Shown one piece after another: positions 8,780 through 20,939 of a stretch of 64,000 nt of DNA. Origin of the DNA: Candidatus Binatus sp. (GTDB lineage: Bacteria; Desulfobacterota; Binatia; Binatales; Binataceae); contig NZ_JAUSKL010000058.1 of assembly GCF_030646925.1 (NCBI RefSeq), positions 1-64,000 on the forward strand, given 5' to 3'. The translations under genes were made by a program, and so were the position numbers. The notes under the pieces were generated by a model. The model was not told where the DNA came from. It did no database searches and worked only from the letters and a program-made list of their open reading frames with translations. The number at the start of each line of letters is the position of its first letter. The stretch's first letter is position 1.

Positions 8780-9952
8780 ATGTTCGGTGAGATAGATCCC
8801 CGCAGAAAACCGCGCGCGCCGTTCATCTCGATCGAGGAAGCGCTCGAGGAAACCCGCCGCGGCCACATGATCGTCCTGATGGACGACGAGCAGCGCGAGA
8901 ACGAAGGCGACCTCTGCATGGCGGCCGAGAAGGTCACCGCCGAAGCGATCAATTTCATGGCGAAGTTCGGGCGCGGATTGATCTGCCTGCCGATGTCGGC
9001 CGAGCGGATCGATCGCCTCGGGCTCAGCATGATGGTTGGCGACAACCAGGCGCCGCTCGGCACGGCATTCACGACCGCGATCACGGCGCGGCGCGCTGCG
9101 GGTTCCGGAATTTCGGCGCAGGATCGCGCAGTTACGATTCTGCAAGCGGTGCGCGAAGACGCGCACGGTTCGGAGTTCATCACGCCAGGCTACGTCTATC
9201 CGCTTCGCGCGCGTGACGGCGGCGTGCTGGTGCGCACCGGGCAAACCGAGGGCGCAGTCGATCTCGCGCGGCTCGCGGGGCTCAAGCCGGCCGGCGTCAT
9301 CTGCGAAATTCTGAAAGACGACGGCACGATGGCGCGGCGCGATGACCTGGTCGAATTCTCGCGCCAGCATGGACTGAAGCTCGTCACCGTCGCGGATATC
9401 ATCGAATATCGGCTCCGCAACGAAACGATGGTGCATCGAATTGCGGAAGCAAAGCTGCCGACGGCGTTCGGCGAGTTCTCCGCGATCGTCTACCGCAACC
9501 TGGTCGATTACACCGAGCATCTGGTGCTGGTGATGGGCAAGATCGATCCGGGCAAGCCGACGTTGGTGCGGGCGCATCGCGAGTATCTGCCGGGCGACGT
9601 TTTCGGCTACAGCGCGCGCAACACGCGGAGCCTGCTGCGATCGGCGATGGAGCGTATCGCGGCGGCGGGTGAAGGCGTGCTGCTCTACCTGAAGCGCGAG
9701 TCGAGCGGGATCGCGTCCGATCTCGAAGAGCCGCGATCGGCGCGGCGCTCGGCGAGCCGCTCCAATTTGCAGGAGGCGCTTTTCCGCGACTACGGAATCG
9801 GCGCTCAGATTCTGCGCGACGTCGGCGTCCGCAAAATGATCATGATGTCGGACGCGACTCCGCGGCTGGCCAATTTGCCCGGCTATGGCCTCGAGATCGT
9901 CGGTTCGGTGCCGCTCTCGACCAGCACCAAGCAAGGTGCCGCCGCCAAATAG
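8780..9952 (+). CDS. RibBA-like protein with degenerate active sites
   Basis: The 390 residues have the RibBA layout: a DHBP-synthase-like domain (about 15-215) then a GTP-cyclohydrolase-II-like domain (about 225-385). The first keeps DDEQRENEGD at 35-44, GRGLICLP and GSGISAQDRA, but the usual PGHxFPL reads PGYVYPL and the GHTEA metal histidine is Gln155. The second keeps RDYGIGAQILRDVGVRK, yet the three zinc cysteines of RibA are replaced (Tyr269, Arg280, Thr282 by alignment) and RQEGRGIG reads KRESSGIA. Either it is a non-canonical paralog or riboflavin synthesis relies on other genes. No FMN riboswitch is seen upstream. Confidence 0.8.
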   Translation: MFGEIDPRRKPRAPFISIEEALEETRRGHMIVLMDDEQRENEGDLCMAAEKVTAEAINFMAKFGRGLICLPMSAERIDRLGLSMMVGDNQAPLGTAFTTAITARRAAGSGISAQDRAVTILQAVREDAHGSEFITPGYVYPLRARDGGVLVRTGQTEGAVDLARLAGLKPAGVICEILKDDGTMARRDDLVEFSRQHGLKLVTVADIIEYRLRNETMVHRIAEAKLPTAFGEFSAIVYRNLVDYTEHLVLVMGKIDPGKPTLVRAHREYLPGDVFGYSARNTRSLLRSAMERIAAAGEGVLLYLKRESSGIASDLEEPRSARRSASRSNLQEALFRDYGIGAQILRDVGVRKMIMMSDATPRLANLPGYGLEIVGSVPLSTSTKQGAAAK

Positions 9953-10001
9953 CCGCGATCGCGCTGGACGGAACTGCCCGCGCCGACCAGTTGTTCCATT
10001 G

Positions 10002-11825
10002 ATGATGACCCGCGAAATTTCAGCGCTGCGAACCAAATCGTCCCTACTGCGAATTCGTTCGTCGATCGGCGGGGTGGCTTCCGCATCACTAATTTTGATG
10101 ATTTTGCTGATCGCCGCGTCGGTCGCATTCGCGGGGCCCAAGGCAAATGAACTTGTCAAGATTACGTCCGCGTCGATCGAGCCGTCGCTCAAGCCCGGCG
10201 GCGCCAGCACATTGAAGGTCGCGGCGCAGGTTATCGATGGCTGGCATATCAACTCGGACAAGCCACTCAGTGAAGACTATATTCCGACCAAGTTGGAGCT
10301 GAATTCGCCGGTCACAGTCGCGGCGGGAGCGGTCAAGTATCCGCCGGCGCAGACGCTGGCGCTGGAATTCGCGCCGGGCGACAAACTCGCGGTCTTCAGC
10401 GGCGATATCAAGCTGGAAGTTCCGCTCAAGGCGGGCGCGGATTTCGCGCCGAAGCCCGGCGACGTGATCACCGTCAAGATCCAGTACCAGGGATGCAACA
10501 ACACGCAATGCCTGCGACCCGCGTCAGTGAGCACCACTGTGCCGCTCGCGACAGCGCGCATCGCGGGCGCGATCGATGGGGTGGGCGCGTCGGGCGTCAG
10601 GGCACGCGGTCTTCGCGGCGACGATCGATCGGGTAGCGCGCTCGAGCACGTCTTCGATCGCGGCTGGATACTCGGATTCATCGCGGTGTTCCTCGGCGGC
10701 CTCGCGCTCAACCTGACGCCGTGCGTCTATCCGCTGATTGGCGTGACGATCGCGTACTTCGGCAATCAGGGCGGCGGCCCGCGCCGCGTGCTTATTCTGG
10801 CGATACTCTTCGTGCTCGGGATCGCGCTGATGTTCTCGTCGGTCGGTGTGGCGGTCGCGCTCTCGGGCGGACTGTTCGGCGCCGCGATGCAAAATCCGTT
10901 CGTGCTGATGGCGCTCGCGTCGATTCTGCTGATGCTCGCCGCGTCGAGCTTCGGCTGGTTCGCGCTGCAACCGCCCCAATGGATGATGCAGAGCGCGGGC
11001 GTCGCGCGTCCGGGGTACGCCGGCGCGATGCTGATGGGACTCGGCATGGGCGTCGTTGCCGCGCCCTGTATCGGACCGATCGTGCTTGGCTTGCTGTTGA
11101 TGGTCGAGCGGAGCGGCAGCGCGTTTTTCGGCTTCGCGCTGTTCTTCACGCTTGCGATCGGGCTCGGCGTGCCGTACGTCGGGCTCGCACTGGCCGCCGG
11201 CAGTATCCGCCGATTGCCGCGGTCGGGTGAGTGGCTCGCATGGATCGAACAGTTGTTCGGCTTCGTGCTGATCGGGCTCGCGATTTATTTTCTCGATCCG
11301 GTCGCGCCGAATCATCTGATGACGCGCCTGCTGCCGTACTATGCGGCGGGCGCCGGAATCTTCCTTGGTTTCATTTCACCGGCTGGAAAAAGCTGGCGTC
11401 CGTTTTTCGTGATTCGCAGCGCGCTCGGGATCGCGTCTGTCGGCGCCTTGCTGATGCTCCTGTATCCGCGGCCGGCGCGCGAATCGCTCCGCTTCGAGCC
11501 CTTCAATGTCGGCCTGGTCGCATCGGCAGCGCAGCAGCGCAAACCGGTCCTGATCGATTTCAGCGCCGACTGGTGTATCCCGTGCCGCGAGATGGAGAAC
11601 TCGACCTACATCGATCCGCTGGTGGTGCGCGAGGCGCATCGGTTCGTCCGCATGAAGGCGAATCTGACCGCGCAGGATCAGGCTAACGACGCGGTGATCA
11701 ACCAATTCGATATCCAGGGCGTGCCGACCACGCTGCTGATCGATTCGGCGGGCAAGGTGCGCCAGCGCAAGGTTGGCTACGTGGGGCCGCGCGAGCTTTT
11801 CACGGCGCTCCGCCAGGTAAATTGA
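10002..11825 (+). CDS. dsbD: Thiol:disulfide interchange protein DsbD
   Basis: The 607-residue protein has the complete three-part DsbD plan. After a signal sequence ending AASVAFAG comes a periplasmic domain with the redox pair Cys165/Cys170. An eight-helix membrane domain follows, with single cysteines at about 241 (LTPCVYPL) and 356 (AAPCIGP). The C-terminal thioredoxin domain has Cys525 and Cys528 in ADWCIPCREME. It carries electrons from cytoplasmic thioredoxin to periplasmic disulfide isomerases and cytochrome c maturation. ATG-ATG at 10002 is the likely start. The next gene begins 82 bases downstream. Confidence 0.92.
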   Translation: MMTREISALRTKSSLLRIRSSIGGVASASLILMILLIAASVAFAGPKANELVKITSASIEPSLKPGGASTLKVAAQVIDGWHINSDKPLSEDYIPTKLELNSPVTVAAGAVKYPPAQTLALEFAPGDKLAVFSGDIKLEVPLKAGADFAPKPGDVITVKIQYQGCNNTQCLRPASVSTTVPLATARIAGAIDGVGASGVRARGLRGDDRSGSALEHVFDRGWILGFIAVFLGGLALNLTPCVYPLIGVTIAYFGNQGGGPRRVLILAILFVLGIALMFSSVGVAVALSGGLFGAAMQNPFVLMALASILLMLAASSFGWFALQPPQWMMQSAGVARPGYAGAMLMGLGMGVVAAPCIGPIVLGLLLMVERSGSAFFGFALFFTLAIGLGVPYVGLALAAGSIRRLPRSGEWLAWIEQLFGFVLIGLAIYFLDPVAPNHLMTRLLPYYAAGAGIFLGFISPAGKSWRPFFVIRSALGIASVGALLMLLYPRPARESLRFEPFNVGLVASAAQQRKPVLIDFSADWCIPCREMENSTYIDPLVVREAHRFVRMKANLTAQDQANDAVINQFDIQGVPTTLLIDSAGKVRQRKVGYVGPRELFTALRQVN

Positions 11826-11907
11826 TTCGGTCGATTCGCTTCACAATCTCGCGCAGTTTTTATAGCGTCGAGAAGCCGCTGACGCGGTAATCTTTCAGGA
11901 CGAGGTG

Positions 11908-12606
11908 ATGCCGATGTCCGCGATTAGCGACGGATTCGTGCGCGAGATTTTCGCCAAGGTGAAAGAGCGGCGCTCTTTCGGACGCCATCCGCTGTGGCTG
12001 CAGATCGCCGACGGCAAGGTGTCGCAGGCGGGCATGTGCGTCTTCGCGACCCAGTTTTTTCTGCAAGTGCGCGAATTTCCGCGGGCGCTCAGCGCGTTGC
12101 ATTCGCGGTGCTTCAATTCGGAAGAGCGCGTCAAACTCGCCGAAAGCTTGTACGAAGAAGAGACCGGCAAAATTTCCGGCAGCGCGCCTCATCCCGAATT
12201 GTTCATCCGCCTCGGACTCGGACTCGGACTCAGCCGCGACGACATGATCCACGGCAAGGCGCTGCCTTCGACCGCGGCGCTGATCGATTGGTTCGAACTA
12301 TCGACCAAGGACCGCTCGTTCGCCGAAGGAATCGGCGCGATCAGTATCGCGGCGGAAGGACAGGTGCCTGGCAACTTCGCGCCATTCGCGCGCGCTCTCG
12401 AAAAGTATTACGGACTGTCGCACGAGCAGGTCGCTTTTTTCGACGTGCATGAAATCGCTGATCGCGATCACAGCGACGTCGGCGACAATATCCTGAGCCA
12501 TGCTCCGCTCAGCGAGGTCGAGCGCGCGAAAGTCTGGTCGGCAGTCGAGCGATCGCTCGACATGTGGTGGCAGTTTTTCGACGGTATCGAGCGCGCTTGC
12601 ATGTGA
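11908..12606 (+). CDS. Haem-oxygenase-like diiron oxidase (CADD/PqqC/TenA-like)
   Basis: The 232-residue, all-helical protein belongs to the PqqC/TenA/CADD fold group. Potential iron ligands follow the spacing known for haem-oxygenase-like diiron oxidases: Glu85 and His95 (EETGKISGSAPH), Glu150 (AAEGQVP), then His181, Asp185 and His188 in HEIADRDH. The distance from His95 to His181 is 86 residues. Known members cleave C-C bonds, oxidise N-groups or make p-aminobenzoate (CADD); substrate here unknown. The ATG at 11908 has AGGA seven bases upstream. It lies between dsbD and gyrB, with no pathway neighbours. Confidence 0.8.
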   Translation: MPMSAISDGFVREIFAKVKERRSFGRHPLWLQIADGKVSQAGMCVFATQFFLQVREFPRALSALHSRCFNSEERVKLAESLYEEETGKISGSAPHPELFIRLGLGLGLSRDDMIHGKALPSTAALIDWFELSTKDRSFAEGIGAISIAAEGQVPGNFAPFARALEKYYGLSHEQVAFFDVHEIADRDHSDVGDNILSHAPLSEVERAKVWSAVERSLDMWWQFFDGIERACM

Positions 12607-12626
12607 GCGTTGGCGGCTGCCAACGC
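12607..12626 (+). terminator. Hairpin directly after the diiron-oxidase gene
   Basis: Immediately after the stop codon, GCGTTGGC (12607-12614) and GCCAACGC (12619-12626) form a perfect eight-pair stem with a four-base loop. No U-run follows, so it may slow rather than end transcription. Confidence 0.4.
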
Positions 12627-12666
12627 GGGGAAGATAAGAGTGCGAAACCCCTCACGGGTGGAGTTT

Positions 12667-12737
12667 ACCCTGAGGCTTTGTCGAAGGGCGCTTCCCGTCG
12701 CACGCGAAGCCGACTTCGGGTCGCAGGGCCGAATCGC
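12667..12737. repeat. Dispersed intergenic repeat, copy 2
   Basis: Bases 12667-12690 (ACCCTGAGGCTTTGTCGAAG and onward) belong to the same theme as the repeats at 2602 and 32096. Bases 12705-12737, read on the minus strand, match 51811-51840 in the middle of repeat copy B, both containing CCCGAAGTCGGCTT. It sits in the 440-base gap between the diiron-oxidase gene and gyrB. Confidence 0.55.
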
Positions 12738-12839
12738 AATCTAGAAGATGCGCGCTACGCGCTGTTGGTAGTAGGAAAAGGACAGACTTTCGCGAATAGT
12801 CGAAACGGTCAAATATCGTTCTATATTCGTGCATCGGGT

Positions 12840-12855
12840 CGGCACTTAAGTGCCG
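12840..12855. promoter_or_regulatory. 16-base perfect palindrome upstream of gyrB
   Basis: CGGCACTTAAGTGCCG reads the same on both strands. It lies about 110 bases upstream of the predicted gyrB promoter, in the otherwise gene-free stretch 12738-13046. It could be an operator or a hairpin; no U-run follows. Confidence 0.4.
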
Positions 12856-12966
12856 GTCAAGCGGACTCCCCGCGGGTCGGAAAACTTTTAGGAAATTGAG
12901 AGATTTTATCCATAGGCAAGTTGCTAAACCGACGTTTGATATTTCTCAAAACATCGAATCACTTCC

Positions 12967-15461
<2,495 letters not shown>

Positions 15462-15524
15462 TCGATCGTGAAGGCCGCCAACGTTTTCCATCCGCGCGCC
15501 ATCCGGCGCGCAGGTCTCAAGTAA

Positions 15525-18053
15525 ATGGCTGAACCCAACGGTACCGAACCCCATCGCAACGAACCGACGCTCTTAAATATCGAAGACGACATGCGGCAGT
15601 CCTATCTGGACTACGCGATGTCGGTGAATATCGGGCGCGCGCTGCCGCAAATTCGTGACGGCCTGAAGCCGGTGCATCGCCGGATTCTGTACGCGATGTT
15701 CCGCGAGGGATTGCTCGCCAATCGGCGCTACTCGAAGTGCGCGGGCGTCGTCGGCGAAGTGCTGAAGCATTATCATCCGCACGGTGACATGTCGGTGTAC
15801 GACGCGCTGGTCCGGATGGCGCAGCCGTTCAGCCTGCGTTATCCGCTGATCGATGGCCAGGGAAATTTCGGCTCCGTCGATGGCGATCCGCCGGCTGCGT
15901 ATCGATACACCGAATGCCGGTTGACGCGACTGGCCGAGCGAATGCTGGCCGATATCGACAAGGACACCGTCGATTTCGTCGATAATTACGACGGGTCTTT
16001 TCTCGAGCCCGATATTTTGCCGTCGCAGTTTCCGAATCTGCTGGTCAACGGCTCCGATGGTATCGCGGTCGGGATGGCGACCAACATTCCGCCGCACAAC
16101 CTGACCGAAGTTATCGACGCGTTGGCCAAGCTAATCGAGAAGCCGAGCGTCACGCTCGAGGAAATTCTCGACATCATTCCCGGTCCCGATTTTCCGACTG
16201 GCGGGCAGTTGCTCGGCAAGGCGTCGATTCGCCAGGCCTATCTGACGGGGCGCGGCTCGCTCATCATGCGGGCGCTGGCCGCGATCGAAACCGACAAGCG
16301 CAGTTCGCGCGCCTCGATCATCGTGCGCGAGATTCCGTACCAGGTGAACAAGGCCCGGCTGATCGAGCGGATGGCCGAGCTGGTGAACGACAAGCGTATC
16401 GAGGGCATCAGCGATCTGCGCGACGAATCCGATCGCGATGGGATGCGAATCGTGATCGAGCTCAAGCGCGACGCGGAGCCGCGCATCGTGCTGAATCAGC
16501 TCTACAAGCTGACGCAGATGCAGCAGAGCTACGGCATCATCCTGCTCGGGATTCACGAAGGCCGGCCGAAGGAGATGAATCTCCTGCAGATGCTGCAGGC
16601 GTTTCTCGAGCATCGCAAAATCGTGCTCACGCGGCGCACGCGCTTTGAATTGAAGGAAGCGGAGGCGCGCCTCCACATCCTCGACGGGCTGCTGATCGCG
16701 CTCATAAATCTCGACGCCGTGATCGCGCTGATTCGCAAATCCAAGGATGCGGAGACGGCGCGCTCGGGCCTGATGGGGCAATTCTCGCTGACGCAGATTC
16801 AGGCGCAGGCGATCCTCGATTTGACGCTCCGCCGGCTGACTTCGCTCGAGCGCGACAAGATCGAGACCGAGCACAAGGAAACGGTCGCGCTGATCGGGCG
16901 GCTCAAAAAAATCCTCTCGGATGAAAAAGAGCTGCTCAAGCTAATCGCCGGCGAGCTTGAAGACATCAAGAAAGAATTCGGCGATGCGCGCCGCACCCAG
17001 ATCGTCGAAGCCGAAGGTGATTTTTCGATCGAGGATTTGATTGTAGAAGAAGACAACCTCGTCACTATCACGCACGGCGGGTACATCAAGCGCACGCCAC
17101 TCTCGCTCTATCGCACGCAGAAACGCGGCGGGCGCGGCAAGATCGGCGCAACCACGACCGAAGAAGATTTCGTCGAACATCTCGAGCGCGTCTCGACCCA
17201 CGACCGCCTGCTGTTCTTCACCAGCGCGGGCAAGGTTTACCAGCTCAAGGCCTACGAACTGCCCGAGGGCGGGCGCGCCGCGAAGGGCCGCTCGATCGCG
17301 AACCTGCTGAGCCTCGCTAACGACGAGACACTTGCCGCGTTCATCCCGGCGCCGCGCGAGTCCGAGGGCAAATTCGTGTTTTTCTCGACGCGCCGCGGCC
17401 GCGTGAAAAAGACCGCGCTCGACGAATACGAGAATATCCGCCGCAACGGGATCATCGCGATCAACCTCGAAGACGGCGACACCTTGGTGGACGTGCGCAT
17501 CACGGACGGCAATCAGCAGATCGTATTGTCCACGCGCGACGGCCAGGCGATTCGATTCAAGGAGGAAGAAGCGCGCCCGATGGGCCGCGCCACCGCTGGC
17601 GTGGGCGGGATGGAACTGGAATCGCGCACGCTCAAGGATGGCAAGACCGTCACGCTGATCGAAGACGAAGTGGTTTCGATGTCCACGGTGCGCGATGACG
17701 AAACATTGCTCACGATGTCGGAACTCGGCTACGGCAAGCGCACTCCCGCCTCGGACTACCGTCTGACTCATCGCGGCGGCAAAGGCGTGATCACCATGCA
17801 CGTCACCGAAAAAACCGGCCCGGTGATCAGCGTGCGCCAGGTCGGCATCGACGATCAGATGATGCTGATCACCGATAGCGGCAAAGTGATTCGTCTAGCC
17901 GTGAAGGGCGTGCGAATCACCGGCCGTAACGCGCAGGGCGTGCATATGGTGCGGCTCGAGGGCGATGAACGCGTGCGCGCCGTCGCAAAACTCTTGGAAG
18001 GCGACGACGAATACAGCAACGGCAACGGCGCCGACGACGAATCGGAGGAATAG
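15525..18053 (+). CDS. gyrA: DNA gyrase subunit A
   Basis: The 842-residue cleavage subunit has the catalytic Tyr128 in [10 protein letters not shown], the winged-helix region, a coiled coil, and a six-bladed C-terminal domain opening with the GyrA box QKRGGRG at about 532-538. The tail is acidic. In the quinolone-binding region [10 protein letters not shown], the position equal to E. coli Ser83 is Met89, while Asp93 (E. coli Asp87) is kept. Loss of that serine removes the usual water-metal-ion contact with the drug. Starts at ATG 15525, downstream of gyrB. Confidence 0.98.
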   Translation: MAEPNGTEPHRNEPTLLNIEDDMRQSYLDYAMSVNIGRALPQIRDGLKPVHRRILYAMFREGLLANRRYSKCAGVVGEVLKHYHPHGDMSVYDALVRMAQPFSLRYPLIDGQGNFGSVDGDPPAAYRYTECRLTRLAERMLADIDKDTVDFVDNYDGSFLEPDILPSQFPNLLVNGSDGIAVGMATNIPPHNLTEVIDALAKLIEKPSVTLEEILDIIPGPDFPTGGQLLGKASIRQAYLTGRGSLIMRALAAIETDKRSSRASIIVREIPYQVNKARLIERMAELVNDKRIEGISDLRDESDRDGMRIVIELKRDAEPRIVLNQLYKLTQMQQSYGIILLGIHEGRPKEMNLLQMLQAFLEHRKIVLTRRTRFELKEAEARLHILDGLLIALINLDAVIALIRKSKDAETARSGLMGQFSLTQIQAQAILDLTLRRLTSLERDKIETEHKETVALIGRLKKILSDEKELLKLIAGELEDIKKEFGDARRTQIVEAEGDFSIEDLIVEEDNLVTITHGGYIKRTPLSLYRTQKRGGRGKIGATTTEEDFVEHLERVSTHDRLLFFTSAGKVYQLKAYELPEGGRAAKGRSIANLLSLANDETLAAFIPAPRESEGKFVFFSTRRGRVKKTALDEYENIRRNGIIAINLEDGDTLVDVRITDGNQQIVLSTRDGQAIRFKEEEARPMGRATAGVGGMELESRTLKDGKTVTLIEDEVVSMSTVRDDETLLTMSELGYGKRTPASDYRLTHRGGKGVITMHVTEKTGPVISVRQVGIDDQMMLITDSGKVIRLAVKGVRITGRNAQGVHMVRLEGDERVRAVAKLLEGDDEYSNGNGADDESEE

Positions 18054-18079
18054 GCGCGTCGCCGCGCGGCGTTGAGCGA

Positions 18080-19297
18080 TCAGTCTCCGCTGGGTGGCTC
18101 GCCGGCGCCGAGTCCTTCGGCGACGTATGCCCGGTCCGCTGCGGAGAGCGCGCGTCCGCGCGAGATCTCGAATCCCATCGAGCCGAGAATCTCCTCGAGC
18201 GCGTTCAGGATCAGCATCACGTTTTCGCGCCGCGATCCTTCGCCCATCAAACCGACGCGCCAAATCTTGCCCTTGAGCGGTCCAAGCCCCGCCGCGATCT
18301 CGATATTGAACAGCCGCAACAATTCCGCGCGCACTTTCATTTCATCGATCCCGGCCGGCACCGCGATCGTCGATAGCTGCGGCAGTCGATATCCTTCCTG
18401 CGCGGCGAGTTCGAGTCCCATCGCGCGCGCTCCCGCCTGAAATGCCGCCGCGTTCGCGCGATGCCGCCGCCATCGCTTCTCCAGTCCTTCTTCGATCACG
18501 ATGCGCAGCGCTTCGTACAACGCGTAGTTCATCGTGATCGGCGCCGTATGATGGTAGAGCCGGTCCGGCCCCCAGTATTGCTCGATCAAGCCGACATCGA
18601 AGTACCACGAGCGGCACTTGCTCTTGCGCTGCTTGATCGCCGCCATCGCGCGCGCGCTGAACGTCACCGGCGAGAGACCCGGCGGCGCGCCGATGCCCTT
18701 CTGCGTGCAGCTATAGCAAGCGTCGATTTCCCACTGATCGATTTCGACCGGCACGCATCCGAGCGACGTGACCGCGTCGATCGCCATCATCGCGCCGTAG
18801 CGATGCGCCAGCTTGGATATTTCCTCGATCGGCTGATGTATCCCGGTCGAAGTTTCAGCGTGAACGATCGCGACCAGCTTTGGTTTCTTCGCGGCCTTGA
18901 GCGCGGCTTCGATTTGCGCCGGCTCGATGATGCGTCCCCAATCGGCCTCGACCTTGTGCACCTTCGCGCCGAGCCTCGACGCGACTTCCGCGAGCCGGCT
19001 GCCGAACGCGCCGTGCACGCCGACCACGGCTTCGTCGCCGTCCTCGAGCAGGTTCGCCATCACGGTTTCCATCCCGGCGGAACCGGTGCCCGACACTGGA
19101 AACGTGATCTCGTTGCTGGTGCGGAAGACGATGCGCAGCATGCGCTTGATGTCCTCCATCACCTTGACGAAATCCGGATCGAGATGGCCGACCACCGGCG
19201 ACACCATCGCTTTCATCACGCGGGGATGAACGTTCGAGGGACCGGGGCCGAGCAGGATGCGCGCCGCCGGCCTGAGTTCTGGAAATTGATCCGCCAA
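18080..19297 (-). CDS. Class V aminotransferase, alanine/serine-glyoxylate type
   Basis: The 405-residue PLP enzyme shows LLGPGPSNVHPRV at the N-terminus, PVSGTGSAGMET, the DAVTSLGCVPVEID strand and the PLP lysine Lys200 in SCTQKGIGAPPG. It transfers an amino group from alanine or serine to glyoxylate, giving glycine. The TTG at 19297 is preceded by GGAG seven bases upstream; no ATG fits as well. It is divergent from glcDEF across 188 bases. Glycolate oxidase makes glyoxylate, so the two units probably act in one glycolate-to-glycine route, perhaps sharing control. Confidence 0.9.
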   Translation of the reverse strand: MADQFPELRPAARILLGPGPSNVHPRVMKAMVSPVVGHLDPDFVKVMEDIKRMLRIVFRTSNEITFPVSGTGSAGMETVMANLLEDGDEAVVGVHGAFGSRLAEVASRLGAKVHKVEADWGRIIEPAQIEAALKAAKKPKLVAIVHAETSTGIHQPIEEISKLAHRYGAMMAIDAVTSLGCVPVEIDQWEIDACYSCTQKGIGAPPGLSPVTFSARAMAAIKQRKSKCRSWYFDVGLIEQYWGPDRLYHHTAPITMNYALYEALRIVIEEGLEKRWRRHRANAAAFQAGARAMGLELAAQEGYRLPQLSTIAVPAGIDEMKVRAELLRLFNIEIAAGLGPLKGKIWRVGLMGEGSRRENVMLILNALEEILGSMGFEISRGRALSAADRAYVAEGLGAGEPPSGD

Positions 19298-19485
19298 ATG
19301 ACTACTCCATTTTGATGAGTCGTTGCCGCGCGCATCTGAAGAGCAAGATTTCGCGCCGAATTTTATGCTCGATATTATGTCGCGTCCCGCACGACTAGAA
19401 AAACGATAGAATCGATCATCGCCGTCGAATTTTGCACGCTTCAACTCTGTGGCCGAGTTCGTGGTAGAGTCTGGGCGCAGTCCAA

Positions 19486-20919
19486 ATGAACGCAATCGAT
19501 CCAACTTTGCTCGAAGAACTGCGCGCGATTCTCGGCAGCGAAGCAATCGTCTCGCGCGCAACCGAGTTGAAAGTTTACGAGTGCGATGGATGGACCGTCG
19601 AAAAAAGTTCGCCCGACGTTCTCCTGATGCCAAGCACGACCGCTCAACTCAGCGCCGTGATGGCGGCGCTCAGCCGGCGTAATGTCGCTTTCGTCCCGCG
19701 CGGCGCCGGCACCGGACTGTCCGGTGGATGCCTGCCGCTCAACGCGCCCGCGATGATCTGCACCTCGAAGATGAATCGCATCCTCGGCATCGATTACGAC
19801 AATCGGCGCGTCGAAGTCGAAAGCGGCGTCGTCAATCTGCACGTCACCAACGCGGTGAAGGCGCGGGGTTACTTCTACGCGCCCGACCCGTCGTCGCAGG
19901 TTGCATGCACGATCGGCGGCAATATCGCCGAGAATTCCGGCGGTCCGCATACGCTTAAAAATGGCGTGACGACGAATCACGTGCTCGCGCTCGAACTCGT
20001 GTTGCCCGATGGCGAAATCGTCGAGCTTGGCGGACCTACCGAAGAGCGATGCGGCTACGACCTGGTCGGCGCGGTGGTCGGCGCCGAGGGCACGACGGGA
20101 ATCGTCGCGCGCGCAACGCTTAGACTTACACGCGAACCGGAGAATCATCGCACGCTGCTCGCCTCGTTTCCCGACGTCGATACCGCAACGCGCGCGGTCT
20201 CGATGATCATCGCGTCAGGAATTCTGCCCGGTGCGCTCGAAATGATGGATCAACTGATCATCCGCGCGGTCGAAGATGCGTTCCACGTCGGGCTGCCTGC
20301 CGACGCAGGCGCGGTGCTGATTATCGAGCTCGACGGCCTTGAAGCGGGACTCAGCGCGAGCGCGGACGCCGTCGCCCAGATGACGCAATCGTGCGGCGCG
20401 ACCTCGGTCAAGCTCGCGAGCGACGAGGCGGAGCGTGCGCTGTTGTGGAAGGCGCGCAAGCGCGCGTTCGGCGCGGTCGGGCGCCTCGCACCGAATTACG
20501 CGACGCAGGACGGAGTTGTGCCGCGCACCTGCCTGCCGCAGATTCTGCGCGTCATCACGGCGGTCAGCCGGCGCTACGATCTTCGCATTGGCAACGTGTT
20601 CCACGCCGGCGACGGCAATCTGCATCCGGTGATTTTGTACGACGAGCGCGAGCCCGGCCAGGTGCAGCGCGCGATCGACGCCGGCCGCGACATTCTAAAG
20701 GCGTGCATCGAGATGGGCGGGAGCTTGACCGGCGAGCACGGAATCGGCGTCGAGAAAATCGGCGAGATGCCGCTGCTGTTCTCTCCTGACGATCTTCGGG
20801 TGATGACGGAATTGCGCCACGTGTTTGATCCGATGAACCGTTCGAATCCGGGCAAAGTCATTCCGGAGGCAGGCGCTTGCGTCGAAGTGTCAACGCCGCG
20901 GCGCCAGGTGCCGATCTAG
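19486..20919 (+). CDS. glcD: Glycolate oxidase FAD subunit GlcD
   Basis: The 477-residue flavoprotein has the PCMH FAD-binding domain (PRGAGTGLSGGCLP; PDPSSQVACTIGGNIAENSGG; VVGAEGTTGIV) and the C-terminal FAD-oxidase domain with HAGDGNLHP and GSLTGEHGIGVEK. GlcD oxidises glycolate to glyoxylate and works with GlcE and GlcF at the membrane. D-lactate dehydrogenases look similar, but the complete D-E-F order supports glycolate oxidase. The ATG is at 19486. glcE starts 21 bases after the stop. Confidence 0.93.
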   Translation: MNAIDPTLLEELRAILGSEAIVSRATELKVYECDGWTVEKSSPDVLLMPSTTAQLSAVMAALSRRNVAFVPRGAGTGLSGGCLPLNAPAMICTSKMNRILGIDYDNRRVEVESGVVNLHVTNAVKARGYFYAPDPSSQVACTIGGNIAENSGGPHTLKNGVTTNHVLALELVLPDGEIVELGGPTEERCGYDLVGAVVGAEGTTGIVARATLRLTREPENHRTLLASFPDVDTATRAVSMIIASGILPGALEMMDQLIIRAVEDAFHVGLPADAGAVLIIELDGLEAGLSASADAVAQMTQSCGATSVKLASDEAERALLWKARKRAFGAVGRLAPNYATQDGVVPRTCLPQILRVITAVSRRYDLRIGNVFHAGDGNLHPVILYDEREPGQVQRAIDAGRDILKACIEMGGSLTGEHGIGVEKIGEMPLLFSPDDLRVMTELRHVFDPMNRSNPGKVIPEAGACVEVSTPRRQVPI

Positions 20920-20939
20920 GCTGGCGGCATCCAGCAATC

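Noticed and set aside
8744-10261. Long minus-strand open frame of about 500 codons
   Set aside because: It is antisense to the RibBA-like gene, has arginine/histidine-rich shadow composition and no recognisable domain.
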